From the NCBI GenBank assembly GCA_001695595.3, contig MBPM02000034.1, positions 620,001 to 684,000 on the forward strand: 64,000 bases of DNA, written 5' to 3'. This DNA is from Plasmopara viticola (taxonomy: Eukaryota; Oomycota; Peronosporomycetes; Peronosporales; Peronosporaceae). Of this stretch, positions 12,380-24,170 are shown piece by piece. The position numbers were made by a program, and so were the translations under genes. The notes under the pieces are model-generated. The model did no database searches. It worked only from the letters and a program-made list of their open reading frames with translations, and was not told where the DNA came from. Position 1 is the stretch's first letter. Every line of letters begins with the position of its first letter.

Positions 12380-14934
12380 GCGTGCATTCATTTTCCCACC
12401 ATTAACCAAGAGTTGAAAGCCTTTAAACTCGAATGGCCTACCCCAACTGACACTCCATTATCCATCAGGATCTAATACTTTCGATGCGCATCATCCGCGA
12501 TAACATTACTAAGTAGTGAGCCTTGGCAAAGCGAGTGATGCGCAGGAACCAGTCTAGAAGCGTACCTAATTCCTAAGAATTGCTAGATACCTTTCAAATT
12601 CCGATTGCAGCTTTGAGCGACAGAATCGACCACAAAAATACGACGATCTCAAGCACGACAGCGATGATGCTGTCCTTAGCGGTGACGAGCCGAGAACGGA
12701 GATTAGTCGTGCTACTGGCTGCAGTTTAACGTCAGGATAGTCTCTCTGGCGTTATAAACTGCGCCATCAGGCCTCGAACACTTAAAGACTTATATGGGGC
12801 TATTACCTCTACTGTTCTAGACTTGATGGCGGAACATTAACGGCAAGGTGGAAAGCTAAGTAATAAAATAATAATTAGTGCGTCGTACAAAGAGCTTCAG
12901 TCGCATTTGTTATTTCTTAGCAACATTCGCGATAAAGGCTGCGACAGTATCTGCGCTAGCGGTACGTCAACTTCAAGATGATTTTTACAAGCTGCGACAT
13001 TAGAAAGTGCTCGATACAAGCCGAGTGGAACCCGCGCCTGATGGTCGAAGAATTTGAGCCAGCATTTGCTCAAATTTAAAGATCAATGTTGGGTCCCTCG
13101 GGTTATAAATTGTCGGGTGCAACGTGTATGTCCTTATATGGACATTAATGAAGAGAGGACCACGAATTCAAAATTCGTGTTTGTCAAAAAATCAACATTC
13201 ATGTGTCGAAAAATCACAGTTTTTCGTGACTATGTCGAGTCGCGCTCACGTTCTTTTTTTCATCGTGAGTCGCAATACGTCTTATACAAACTAGGTGATT
13301 TTTTTTTTGACGAAGACCAGGAGATCCAATACAGCTTCTGCGCCGACTTATCGCAGCTGAGCTGTGAACGTGTAGCCTAAAGCGTGATGACCAGTGTTTG
13401 TGAGCGTGCGCGGTCCTGTCCTAAAAGTAAAAGAAGCCGCAAGGTAAGGGGTCGAAGTTGTTTGATTATAGACAAAGTGCGTAGACCATCATTATATGTG
13501 GTGCTAGACTCAAACTACGGGTACTACTGAGAGGGCCGGTGCTGATACCAATGAGTGTAGTTTCACCGACTCCTCCTCTCCATAGTATTTTTTGTAGTTT
13601 TAGACCTAAACGAGCAGTAAAAGAGTAATCTTGACCGTTATTGATGAAATCGGATTTGAAGAAATTGTTGCTTTAAAACAAATAAGACTTCAGCTAGAAT
13701 ATGACGTTGTGTATATTCTGTCAGCGCACTTTGTTTGTCCACGACTTCATTGTGTGCGGCCGTTGATACCAAACCAGTAGTGCTTCGTTTCATTCGTCGA
13801 CACAATCCACGAGGACAATCGACACGGGCGTCGATAGACAGCATCCCAATGTGCACACCGGTATCAATCACAGCAATCAAATCTGCGAATCGGATTAGAA
13901 AAGCATTTTGCTCAAAGTATTTGTATTACTGTGTGACCAAGGGAATTGGCGGAAGGATATTTATAGACAGTGAACACCAAATCTTTGTTGCCGACAGGAG
14001 AAATGGTAGAGGCCCCTGCAACGCGTGTGACGGTTTCATACGCTGTTAAATCGAACAGGATCGGACCCGCTTACTTACGAACTCATGGGGCCACAATTTT
14101 ATCATAATACTACCTGTCGCTTCAATTGACGATATACGGAGCGTCAAATTTAACGATGCTGTACAGAAACATTTTAGCGATGAGCTGGTAGCGGTAAATG
14201 GCTGCGCGCACTTTAATCGATGTCTTCAGTGTGGCGTCACTTGGTAAGCACAAAGCTAAAAGTAACCAAAGCGAGTTGTGACGAGACTATACGCTGCTGT
14301 ATCTTCGTCGCTCAGGATCATTGGTAGTGACGATTGTCAGACTCACGTTTGACGATACAATGAGTGCGGAATCTGAAATACTTACTCGTCATCGTCAAAC
14401 CAAAGTCTTCACAGATCAAAATCCGGCTTTTACACGAGCAAATTGTCCGAAAAATGTACGATCATTCTCCAAGCCATGTGCTAAAAAAGGTGTGGGCTTT
14501 TTGTCGCTGTATGCAGAGACGAGCGATCAATGTTTATAAACAAATATGGGATCACCACAATGAAAAACTTTAGATTTATTAAAGGTAAAGCTCATCGCAA
14601 GGAGCACTTATTTCGCACGGTTTAGGGACTTGATCTATAGCCCATGATGTGTTCTTAATCATTAGAATGGAACATAGAGCAAACAGTCGTAAAGTCGCTT
14701 GCGTCTTAAATGATGCGAAAAATCTTCGTGTGATATGGAAGCTACAAAATTTGACGCCTCTGCCATAACATATCATTTTTGGCATCAAATACTGCTTATG
14801 CTTATCATACTACGACCACATGGCCTCTTCCTGTGGCAGGGACGACAACGGCTAATTGTATTCAGCGTAAAATCGCGTGTACTTATACATATAGTTTACT
14901 AGCTCAGATTGCTGATGTAATTTTGTCGGACTTT
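12380..14934. other. Unassigned stretch
   Basis: A plus-strand frame at 13054-13380 (from a TTG, no early ATG) and another at 13735-14049 are open, but I recognise no family and see no splice-linked continuation. This may be old transposon debris. Confidence 0.4.
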
Positions 14935-15260
14935 GAAGCGGTGGCCAACGCAGCATTCTGCTTTTTTGGTTCATACATTACCTCCTCAAAGTTATACTTT
15001 GCAAAAAGTGAGAGCCATCAAACCAATTTTTGAGAGATGTGAGGCGACTGTGTTGTGGTAAATACTGACGCGTGATTGGTACAAATCAGCAATGACCTAG
15101 TCTCATATCTTGAACAAATTTTACGGAAGATTGATAGTTGGTCGAGCCATTTTTTTAAACTCAACATGGTCAATGGAATCGACCAAGTCTCAACACGCTT
15201 AGCCTTGTTGGGATCTACCCGAACTGCAATTGATGCATTGGGTTGGAGTAATACTTGTTG
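14935..15260 (-). pseudogene. Old gypsy polymerase fragment (RT thumb / RNase H)
   Basis: On the minus strand the frame around 15230-15060 reads RVDPNKAKRVETWSIP and then a LSLKKWLDQLSIFRK segment. This resembles the Ty3/gypsy block that follows the reverse transcriptase catalytic box, where a 'V..DP.K...I..W..P......L..FLG..' pattern is usual. Farther on, at about 14990-14935, EEVMYEPKKQNAALATAS resembles the end of RNase H ('Y.PG..N..ADALS'). The space between is too short for RNase H, so an internal deletion is inferred. It is far more decayed than the element at 7.3-12.4 kb. Confidence 0.5.
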
Positions 15261-15299
15261 GACTGGACAATGTGACTTTGAAGCCTGTGTCAGTAGGTA

Positions 15300-18200
15300 C
15301 ATCAGGTGAAATGTACGCCCTGAGCAGCTGAGCTACTAAACGATGATATATGTACTGCTGCGCGTCAAGAGCTATATAACCCTTGGAAAATCATCAAACC
15401 TTCCGCTCGGAGTGCTGATTGTAGTCAATGATATGTTACTCACTCGCATGAATGGATGGCAACGCTCGTCGATTTAGTCGAGTGCACTTCACGCTGCACA
15501 TTTGCTTTGTAACATACTGCATTTAGGGTTTGGCATTTAGGCCAAAACTGTAGCAGCATGTAGCTTGATGAATGAGTGTACAATGCTCTAAATGCCATTA
15601 GGCTTTCAGACGCAAAGGTCGGCGCGGAATGGAAAAAACTTCTCTCCAAGATTGTTCGCTTCGTGATGTATACTAAAGAATGTTTAAACGATCTTACATT
15701 TTTTTGCAGAGGCTACTGCCGTGTCACGTAGTATTTGTTTTTTTAAACTAGGTCAATTTCATGACGTTCATCTTTATAAAGCAAGGTATATCTTGGAGGT
15801 CACGACCTGGTATTCGTTAGGCAAACAAAGCCTGTAATTCACTCGGTACACTTAGTGTCTTGTTAAAGTCCTTCAAATAATGATATATCCAAAAGCAATG
15901 ATTAGTCGATGTCTCCTTTAGGTCGTATAATCACAATATAGACTCAAATTTGCAAGCCGCTTTGTGCCCTGTCACATATAATTCGTTCAACTTAAGCACA
16001 ACATTCAACATTCTCGAATAGAAAAAGTTCCAATCTTACTTTCCTTCGACCATACCGGTAAACTCATTTAAAACGGTAAATAGTTGACCACTGTTGCCAT
16101 ATACAGACGTGTCTGCCTAAGGTGCTTCCTATGCAGGAACACTCTGTGCTGCTCAATCAGTGTACCTTGCTTCAAAGTGTGTTTGGAGTAGAGCCCGCAC
16201 TGGTCAAAGCGTATAATTCGAATACTAAATGTTTCTGGAGTGCTTGATAGATTTCGTGTCATAACCAGCGATTCCCATCCAAAGATCGCTTGGTATGCTT
16301 GCCGCCAAGATCGGTATACCTGGCTCTCTCATTGAAAACTGGTCGTAGTCATCGACCGAATTTAGTGCTTATGTAGCGTATGTTGTTAAAAAATAACACC
16401 ATTTTTTCTTGGGATCGGACACCGTTGCAATGTTCAGCATATTTTAAGCATTAAGCGATCACTAGTTTCGTTTCAATCCCAACGGTTTCGCAGGCTAGAT
16501 GTTTCTTTCGCCTCGAGGAGTTGAAGTTCTGTACAGAAGGCCGATGACGAAAGCGGAGGTTTCAACTTCCGCACCATGCCATTTTTGCAAAGTATGAATG
16601 AGCTCACATTGCTCTCGTGGCAGTGGTCATTGCCTGGTGCTACAGTACTTCGAGCTGCTCAAGAGGTTAATCTCGTGCCTCATATCTCAGTAAAATGAAG
16701 GATGTATTAAATTTCTAAATCCTTTAATCGGCCCCGGTGCAACGCACGCTGCCTGCAGGACAAACCCGCGATTTCTTTGTCAACAACGGTAATTTTTCTT
16801 ATTTTTAGAGGAGCTCCCATCTACAGGAGCAACACCTGAGCTTTCAAGTAAGTCAAGTCCACCCACCTCAAGTTCTTCAATGCTCAAAGACTCTGAATTC
16901 TCTGGAAGTACCTCTATTGAATTTCGCACACCGAAACACGACGATTAGCTGAGCTGTAGAATTTTTTTCTCATAAGCTCGTTCGTGACTCCTAGAAATTG
17001 CTTTTGAATTGCGATCCCGATCTCTTTTTGCAAAGATATTCTACTTGCTCTTTGATGCTCATGTCTCCCCTAATGTTGCTCGAGGGGTTAGGCTATCCGC
17101 TTGCAATTTTTGTCTCTACATTTGATAGAGCTATGACACTCTTCTATCATCTACTGTGTCTTGCTGAACTATATTTCCTTTTGTAAAAAATTGGTGCCCA
17201 CGCCTGGTTTACTATGTCACTCAAACTAAGAGCGCTGTCTTTTCTGTCAGCAAACCGATTTGCCTGTTTAAACGTTGTTGTCATAGCTTCCTAAGTATGC
17301 CGTCGATACCTCTCGGGTGTCTACTTGCCCAGGGTTCCTTTTGAAAAGTCGTGGACGCAACATGAGCGAACACAGTAACCACCAATATTCGGATCCACGG
17401 AATAAGGCGGCTGACAATCCACGCCAATCGATCAAGACATCGTGCTTTCTAGCCACAGCATCCCTATTTTCGCTTTTTTTTTTTTAAGTCACGAACAAGA
17501 TATGTCTCCATACTGTCAAATGATCAACACTTTATAGTCAGAAATCCTTCAATTCTAGGAATGACGAAAGCCATCCTGTTAGCCAGTCAAGCTAAAGTGA
17601 ATCATAATATGATGCTCTTTCTTTGGGCATCAGTCAGTCTTCTTAAATGGTCGCAATTACTTAGTAATGCGCAAATGCTCTCGACCCGCCCAAATTACGA
17701 AATTGTTTATCATTACCTCGTGCATTTGCTGTATACTTAAAGTCTACCACTACTGAACCTCCTTTAGGAGCCCTTGAGCTCAAGCTTCCATAATGTGGTT
17801 TTCAAGCACACGTGCATTATCGCGACTTACTTCGTTTCCTTGGAGGGCGCTATTCCCCTGCTGCTGGCCAGTACTTCTTTGCTTCCGAGTACGCGGCTTC
17901 GACCAGCGGCTTTTCGAGCTCTTGGGAGAGCAAAGGCTGCACTTCCCTTAATAGGCACACATTTCTTTCCGCAGCCAAAGCAGCAGAAGCGAGGTCACAG
18001 GCACCAGTAGCTGTGCTTATTTACGGCATTTTGTAAGCGCAAGCTCGTTTGTGACTGGATTTCTTGCAGAGTTGATTTAAATGGCCCCTTTCAATTGTCG
18101 CAGGCTGCGCTTCAAAGAGTTGGGTGTGAAGCGAGGCTGACGACCTTGACTTGTTCGGAGAGTGGCTTTACAGTAGTTGAGGCTTTGACTATCTTTATCG

Positions 18201-18881
18201 ATGGATATGATCTTAAAGTTTGACTTTACATTGCTTGCATGCAAAAAAAGCTTAAGCGTTGGCTTTCTAAAAGTTGATTGAAAGAGATATAACGCTCTAC
18301 TGTTTCTTCGTGTGTTTTTAGAAAAATACGCACTCAGGTGAAGTCTAATTGCTCAGTTTTACTCCTGGCCTCACAAAAAACGCTCTTTTACATGCCATCA
18401 AGGCAGCACTTCAACCTCCAAAAGAGAAGTTTTTTGCGTCCTGAGTCTTTTTTTTATGCCTCATGGCCTTTGACTTCGCCGCACGAGGCTAGAGCTTAGA
18501 CTCTGCTCGCAGAGCTTGAAAATCATGACACAACTCCGCTTTTCTTGTAGCAGGAAAGATGCAAATACAATATTTCCTCAGACCCATAGGATACAGCGCA
18601 TCTCCCGAGCAGCGCGAACTGCACGATTTACAAATGCGGGATCTGTCTTGAAACCATTGTGAGGGTTCAGGTAGACAATCTACCCGCGCAAGCCTAGAAC
18701 TAGTTGCGAAATGCAGCGAAATTGTGCAGCACCATGCACAAAGGAGGCGTGTAGAAAGATCTACGACCTTCTGGCGAACAACCTCTCGTAAAATGATCGA
18801 AGTGTGCAATTAAATTGCAATTTAAATAGAATTTGTTGGCGCAAAAAGCCCTGCAAATTTTCTATTAGCTCCACGCGTAAA
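15300..18881. other. Unassigned stretch with one Ser/Thr/Pro-rich frame
   Basis: At 16808-16948 a plus-strand frame of 46 codons is rich in Ser, Thr and Pro, ends in TAG and directly follows a TTTCTTATTTTTAG acceptor-like signal. It could be a stranded exon or a linker remnant of a retroelement. A frame at 17812-18036 is also open. An AAATTGCAATTT palindrome lies near 18815, in the presumed promoter of the protease. Nothing else is recognised. Confidence 0.35.
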
Positions 18882-21109
18882 ATGGGCAGCTGTTGGCAGC
18901 GCTTGCTGGCGGCGGCGCTATGCTTTTTAGCTTCAAGAACGATCGCCTTATCGTCCTATCCTTCCTCGCGCTTTAGCGGCTTTTTCAGTGATCATTACGA
19001 CCTCCAAGGTCGTGCCGATCCAGAGCAAGTCGTGCCGCTTGTAATCGGCCTCTATCCAGCCGACTTTGGCAAGCTAGAGCAAGAATTTTACCGCGTGTCC
19101 GACCCTAAGTACGCTCTGAAATCGATAAATTATTAGCTCACTTTGGCTAACGATGCAACAATGTACTCTCTTTTGACTCTAGACACGTTGCGTACGGCCA
19201 ATACCTCGCACAGGAGCAAGTCGACAAGCTTTCTCAGCCAGCTGATGGAGCACTTGATGCTCTTCATCAGTGGATAGAAGAGTATACACAAAGTACCAGC
19301 ATAGGCTCGTTTTCTACGACAACAAATCTGTATAAAGTCCCAATGAAAGTAAAGCACGTTGAACGTCTACTGCGTACCCAAATTCATCACTATGAGGCAA
19401 AGCCGAGGTACCTTTCAGCCAGGACGCGACGGCGATTGATGCGAGCAAAAACGGACTTTTCCGTACCGGCGCATCTACAAGATATTGTCGCGTTTTTAAG
19501 CGTTAATTCGCACCCGTTAAAACTGCGAGCACTCGGCACTGCGTCTCGAGAGACGGGAGACTTAACCGATTTTCCGGGAACTACTTTGGCAGATCTTCGA
19601 CAACGATACAGTATGCCAGATGATCTCGTGGTCACTAACGCGAGCAATTCCCAATGCATTCCCTCTTTCTACGAAGAAGCGTATGACCCAAACGACTTGG
19701 CCACGTTCTTTTCTCACTTTTTGCCGAATGAAAAGTTGCCACTACTTGTCCAGAAGGGCACGCGAGTGAACCATCCCAAACATGCAAGCATCGAAGCGTC
19801 ATTAGACTCGCAATACCTCACTGGTCTCGCTCGCAACGCCACGACGTATATCTGGAACATGGAGGGCCGCAATCCCTATTCGGCCGAGGATGAACCGTTT
19901 GTCGAGTTCATCCAGGATGTGCTGGCGATGCAAGATCCGCCGCTTGTCGTGTCAATTAGTTACTCGGATGACGAAAAGCACATTTTTAACGTTGCAGCAG
20001 GGTACGCGCGTACGCTAGATACGTTGCTCATAAAAATGGGGCTACGCGGAATTACTGTCCTTATTGCCAGTGGGGACGATGGCGTCACGGGGTTACGCCC
20101 CGTGGTCGAAAAGATACCATTGCAGGATCGGTGCTTGGAAAGTGGGCCCCAGTGGCCGTCTTCGAGTCCATACATGACGTCAGTTGGCGCCACGATGCTC
20201 CTTCCACATCGTCCACAAGTTGCCCCCGTGTTCTTTCTCACAAACGAGGAGGTTGTCTGCAGTGCTGAAATGGGGGAATCCATTACTACCGGGGGCGGCT
20301 TTTCCAATGTTTACGCACTTCCAGAATACCAACGCAAGGCCGTGGAGAGATACTTAAAAACACGGGATATCCCCGATTCGCCAAGCTTTTTTAACGCTCG
20401 TGGGCGAGCTTATCCCGACATAGCGGCGCTCGGCGCACAGTTTTTCGTCTACATTAACGGTCGTCCGTCGCCAGTGTCTGGATCGTCCGCCTCTACTCCC
20501 GTGGTGGGTGCAATGGTGACGCTCTGGAATGACAGGCGCCTAAATGCTGGCAAGAGTCCACTTGGGTTTCTCAATCCACTTTTGTACTTCCTTGCCGAGA
20601 CGCATCCCGAGGCCTTTACCGATATCATTGCTGGCAACAATGCAGCGTCGCGTCCTGGAAAACCGCCGTGTGACGAGTCGTTCAGTGCGGCTGCGGGCTG
20701 GGATGCCGTCTCTGGGGTTGGGACGCCCAATTTTTCCTTTATCTTGGATTTCATTGCAAACCTGGAAGATCATTTTAACGTTTCTCAGTTGGACAACTCA
20801 ACCTCGTCGGATTTGCCCAATGCAAGTCGCGATGTGCAGAGTGAAGAGCGTGACATAAACAAAATGAGTACGTTCACAAAGCTACTTTTTGTGGCTGCAG
20901 TCATGGCAAACATTGCTATTGCCATTGTTGTGGTGGTGGCGACGGTGAAACGGTGGAGGAACCAGTACATTCCCCTCGATGAATTTGCCGGCAACCAAGT
21001 TCCTGCTGCTATTCCTGATACAACAACAGATTCCACGCCTCAGTTGGACTCGGAAGCTGGGAATAGCAGGGAAGAAAAGATTGAATTAAGCGAAATCAGC
21101 TTGAATTAG
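18882..21109 (+). CDS. Sedolisin-family (S53) serine-carboxyl peptidase, membrane-anchored, 717 aa
   Basis: Two exons, 18882-19108 and 19183-21109, join across a 74-bp GT-AG intron (gtacgc...ctctag, with a CTAAC branch-like motif). Translating the join restores the propeptide pattern 'SDPKHVAYGQYL..EQV'. Residues 1-24 form a signal peptide. A pro-kumamolisin-type propeptide follows. The catalytic residues line up with tripeptidyl-peptidase 1: Glu280 and Asp284 (ExxxD), the oxyanion Asp374 in ASGDDG, and Ser511 in SGSSASTP, where the family usually has SGTSAS. The calcium-site pattern (DII.G.N...GWD..SGVGTPNF) is present. Residues about 641-664 form one transmembrane helix with a short polar cytosolic tail. 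Such enzymes are acid endo- or tripeptidyl peptidases of the secretory or vacuolar route. Confidence 0.93.
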
Positions 21110-21226
21110 GGACATGTACCTGCCCATTTTGAGCAAATAAAGAACATAGAGATGTAGCCTTTTTTATAAAGCGTACCAAACAATAATGGCTTGAGTCGTG
21201 CGAAACGATGCGACTTAGAAACAACT

Positions 21227-21560
21227 TTAACCTTTTTTTTCCTTGCGCCAAATCCTTAACGCCTCCTTCAGCTTGAGGTTTTCGAGCATTTGAGTACGTC
21301 ATTGCGAAATTGCCATCATCTTCTCGTGGCACATATCACCCAGCCGATGCTCCACCAATATTTTTGCGTGCGCGTCAGCCACGACTACATCACCAGAGCG
21401 ATTCACGTCAAGCTTAGTCTTTTGCCATAAATTTGGTGAGTAGCATGCCTTCTCATGATCAAGCCAAGTCGCGGATATGAAATTCAACTATGTTTTGCCT
21501 AAACATGAGACGACACCATCCATTTCTTGTACCACCGAGAAAATTAGCCATCAGGACTTG
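21227..21560 (-). pseudogene. Decayed coding segment, family unknown
   Basis: One minus-strand frame stays coding-like for about 110 codons (KTKLDVNRSGDVVVADAHAK region near 21410; LENLKLKEALRIWRKEKKG near the end), finishing at TAA 21227-21229. Three in-frame stops interrupt it: TGA near 21550, TAG near 21489, TGA near 21300. It converges on the protease gene. I do not recognise the protein. Confidence 0.35.
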
Positions 21561-23777
21561 TGAGCTTTCATATTTGGAGGAAAGTAGGAAAAAGACTGCT
21601 AGCTTAAACGCTACTAGTAATATATGAGAATAGACTATCGTTAAGGTTGCGCGAGCGAATCAACGATCTCAAATATACTCACACCCAATCTCGCTTTCTA
21701 TTGCTCATATTGCCAATTCAACAGTTTGTAAGCCTAATGGCTGGCTTCGATAAAGCGCCAAGTGCACCGACTTCAGTCAACTTTAACACCGGTCACAGAA
21801 GGTTCGCTGTGCCTTCAGTACTTGTGAAAGGCACATCGGTCGCTCACGAAAGGGGCGATGACGTAAGCACAATATTTTTGGCTGCTCTTCTTGACCTCTT
21901 ACATAAAAAACGGAGATAGAGGCTTTGCAAGCAAAGCAGAATCAGGATAAGCGTATGCTTCGGTCAATCGAGTTCGCCATATTCCTGTCAGTGTTTGACA
22001 ACGGACGCGGTGTTGCGCCGATTTACATCAACGCGCTAGGCCATATGCCAGTGCGGCAAAGGGATTGTCAAGGTCGCGCATACGTGTATGGAGCAGAAAG
22101 ATATGCTAAACAGCAAGAATGACGCGTTTTAGACAAAGTGACGCAGCAGTATCTGTTCCGCGCTTCGAAATGCACGACAGCACGACAACAAGCCCGGCGA
22201 GGAGTCAGTCGCACAGCTCACAATTTGCAAGATTGATGAGTCAGAGCGGTAAAGAGGTCTTAGTTTTCTGGTCTTTAGGCTGGGGTCAAACGCCTATGCG
22301 ATCGACTTGGTTGGTCATGACTTAAGTGGCACGTCTGAGCGTTACTACAGCTAGCAGATTGAGACGTGGTGGTGCCGGATGCCGACCATTCAAAAGTGAT
22401 ATGAAGCAACTTCATCAGACGTTCGAGGGGTCGGTCACTGCATCACAGTCAAAGAGACTTTTTACTGCAAAGATAGGCGCAAAGAGAACCTGGCTTAAAC
22501 GGTTTCTTTGCTTGGTCGCAATAAATGACATTTGTGGAGGTGATGACGTGCGATTGCTCGACATTATTGTATACTAAACTGCACACGGTATCATGGCAAA
22601 GTATGATGGCAGGCGTCCAGACATTCATGCTCAAGCTGAAAAGCTCGCGCATTTCGCACAGTCTACCGGAGTTGGTACTACAGGCTCTGCTTTGTTTAAA
22701 GAAGACGTCATTGCGAACATTGTTAAAAGTAAGCCTCGGACCGAAGTTCAAACGTTCCTGATTGAACCAGAGTTGTCCAAATTGGCCTTGTTGTGGCCGA
22801 ATAAAGAGAAAAAAGAACGGCAGTGCCAAGGATAGCTGGGAGATGTCATGGCGAAGTATGTCAGGAATTACACAATGTGCTTGCAAGAGAAAAGTACAAA
22901 ATGTATAGCCTTTGTTTTGAACGAAAGGCCAAACCAGCATCTAGTCAACAACGCATCACTACTCAAAGATTTCAACGAGTACGTCAATCAGCACCATACC
23001 AGCGACGACAACTTTCTCCAGCCGACATTGTTGGTAGCCTGCTGCTGTGTGTTGCGGCACTCGCTAAGCTCACAAATATTCGCCATATGGACGTCCGAGG
23101 CCCATCACTTTCAATTCGCAACACAGTGACGTGTGACAAGCTTGAGCTTAATAAATGCAAACTTGCTTGCGTTAGTGATCGGCAAGCGATCTGATTGCTC
23201 AAGTCCGATGACGTTTTGTTATGTAGTAAATGCTCTGGCTATAGAGATATAAACCATAGACAGCGGCACGAGCGAGGCTAGGATCATCATGGCTGCGGCC
23301 GCCAGGGAAGCAAAATATAGACAAAGTGTACAACGGGATACACACAAGCAATTTTTCGAGTAACTTGGACATCTCTTGGTCACACAATTGAGAAGATAGC
23401 CTTTGAAACGAGTTTCAGCAATTCGATAACCGACCTTGGCGTATAGTGCGTGTCACGGGTACGTAGAATAAGGCAAAGAACGCGCGATTAAAGAAGGAAT
23501 TGAGCGTGCACCTTCCGATCGATTGAGCTGATTGTGTTATCGGCTCGAGCCTTAGAAGACTTATACCGTAAAGTACCCGGATGGAATACCAGTAGCTTGA
23601 AAGCTTTACTGTTGAAAAGAACTTGCGTGCGGGTAGTATTAAGCGGCAAAAGAATTTGAGCGCTTCATGAGTTTTGCTAAGAAGGGTTTTAGCTGAATTT
23701 TTCGCATGCTTTGCAACGCTAAGAGGGCGAGAAATAGGATATTGCCCTATTTTGCAGCTCTTTCGGTTGTCTTATGG
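21561..23777. other. Unassigned, probable element debris
   Basis: Several short frames of plausible composition exist on the plus strand (21647-21919, 22593-22835, 22823-23194), but none matches a family I know and none can be joined by convincing splice sites. Confidence 0.35.
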
Positions 23778-24170
23778 CAGGTGAGGGGGGCGAGTAATCA
23801 AGCATCAAATGGCAAGGCTGAGTGCATGCACCAGATTGTATTAAACATAGCGCGCTCTGTGATGCTTACAAACCAAGCTTTTGTTGTCGCTCTGGAGGTG
23901 GTCGAATACTTGTTTCTCAAGCGACCAGGAAGAACGCGTTGTTGATCGAGGTGCTTCCAAAATAAAAGCCTGAATTGTTGTGTTCGGCTCGATGTGCACA
24001 CTTTGTTTTACCAAGAAAGGAAATGTCTTAGCTTGATCTACTAACTCGTGAATCAAAGTCTTAAGGTGCATACACTTTATAATTAAGCATGCGTGTTTGA
24101 GTACGACAGGAATTCGCTTGCCAACCGGGAGCTGGTATGATCGCTGGTACGGCAATTAGATCAATGGATA
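23778..24170 (+). pseudogene. Ty1/copia integrase fragment
   Basis: The plus-strand frame reads ASNQASNGKAECMHQ, then LNIARSVMLTNQA and VVEYLFLKRPGR. This is the copia integrase end, where 'TPQ.NGKAER.H.T..N.ARSM......FWG.AV.YA....NR.PT' is typical. Downstream frames to about 24170 contain scattered pieces of the following domain with many stops. It is strongly decayed and isolated, with no LTR seen. Confidence 0.65.

Noticed and set aside
18489..18809. A 106-codon minus-strand frame divergent from the S53 protease
   Set aside because: It starts with TTG, its first ATG is late, and it shows no domain or signal peptide.
22449..22940. A 163-codon minus-strand frame
   Set aside because: Composition is unlike a protein family, and the plus strand of the same stretch is equally open; no motif supports it.
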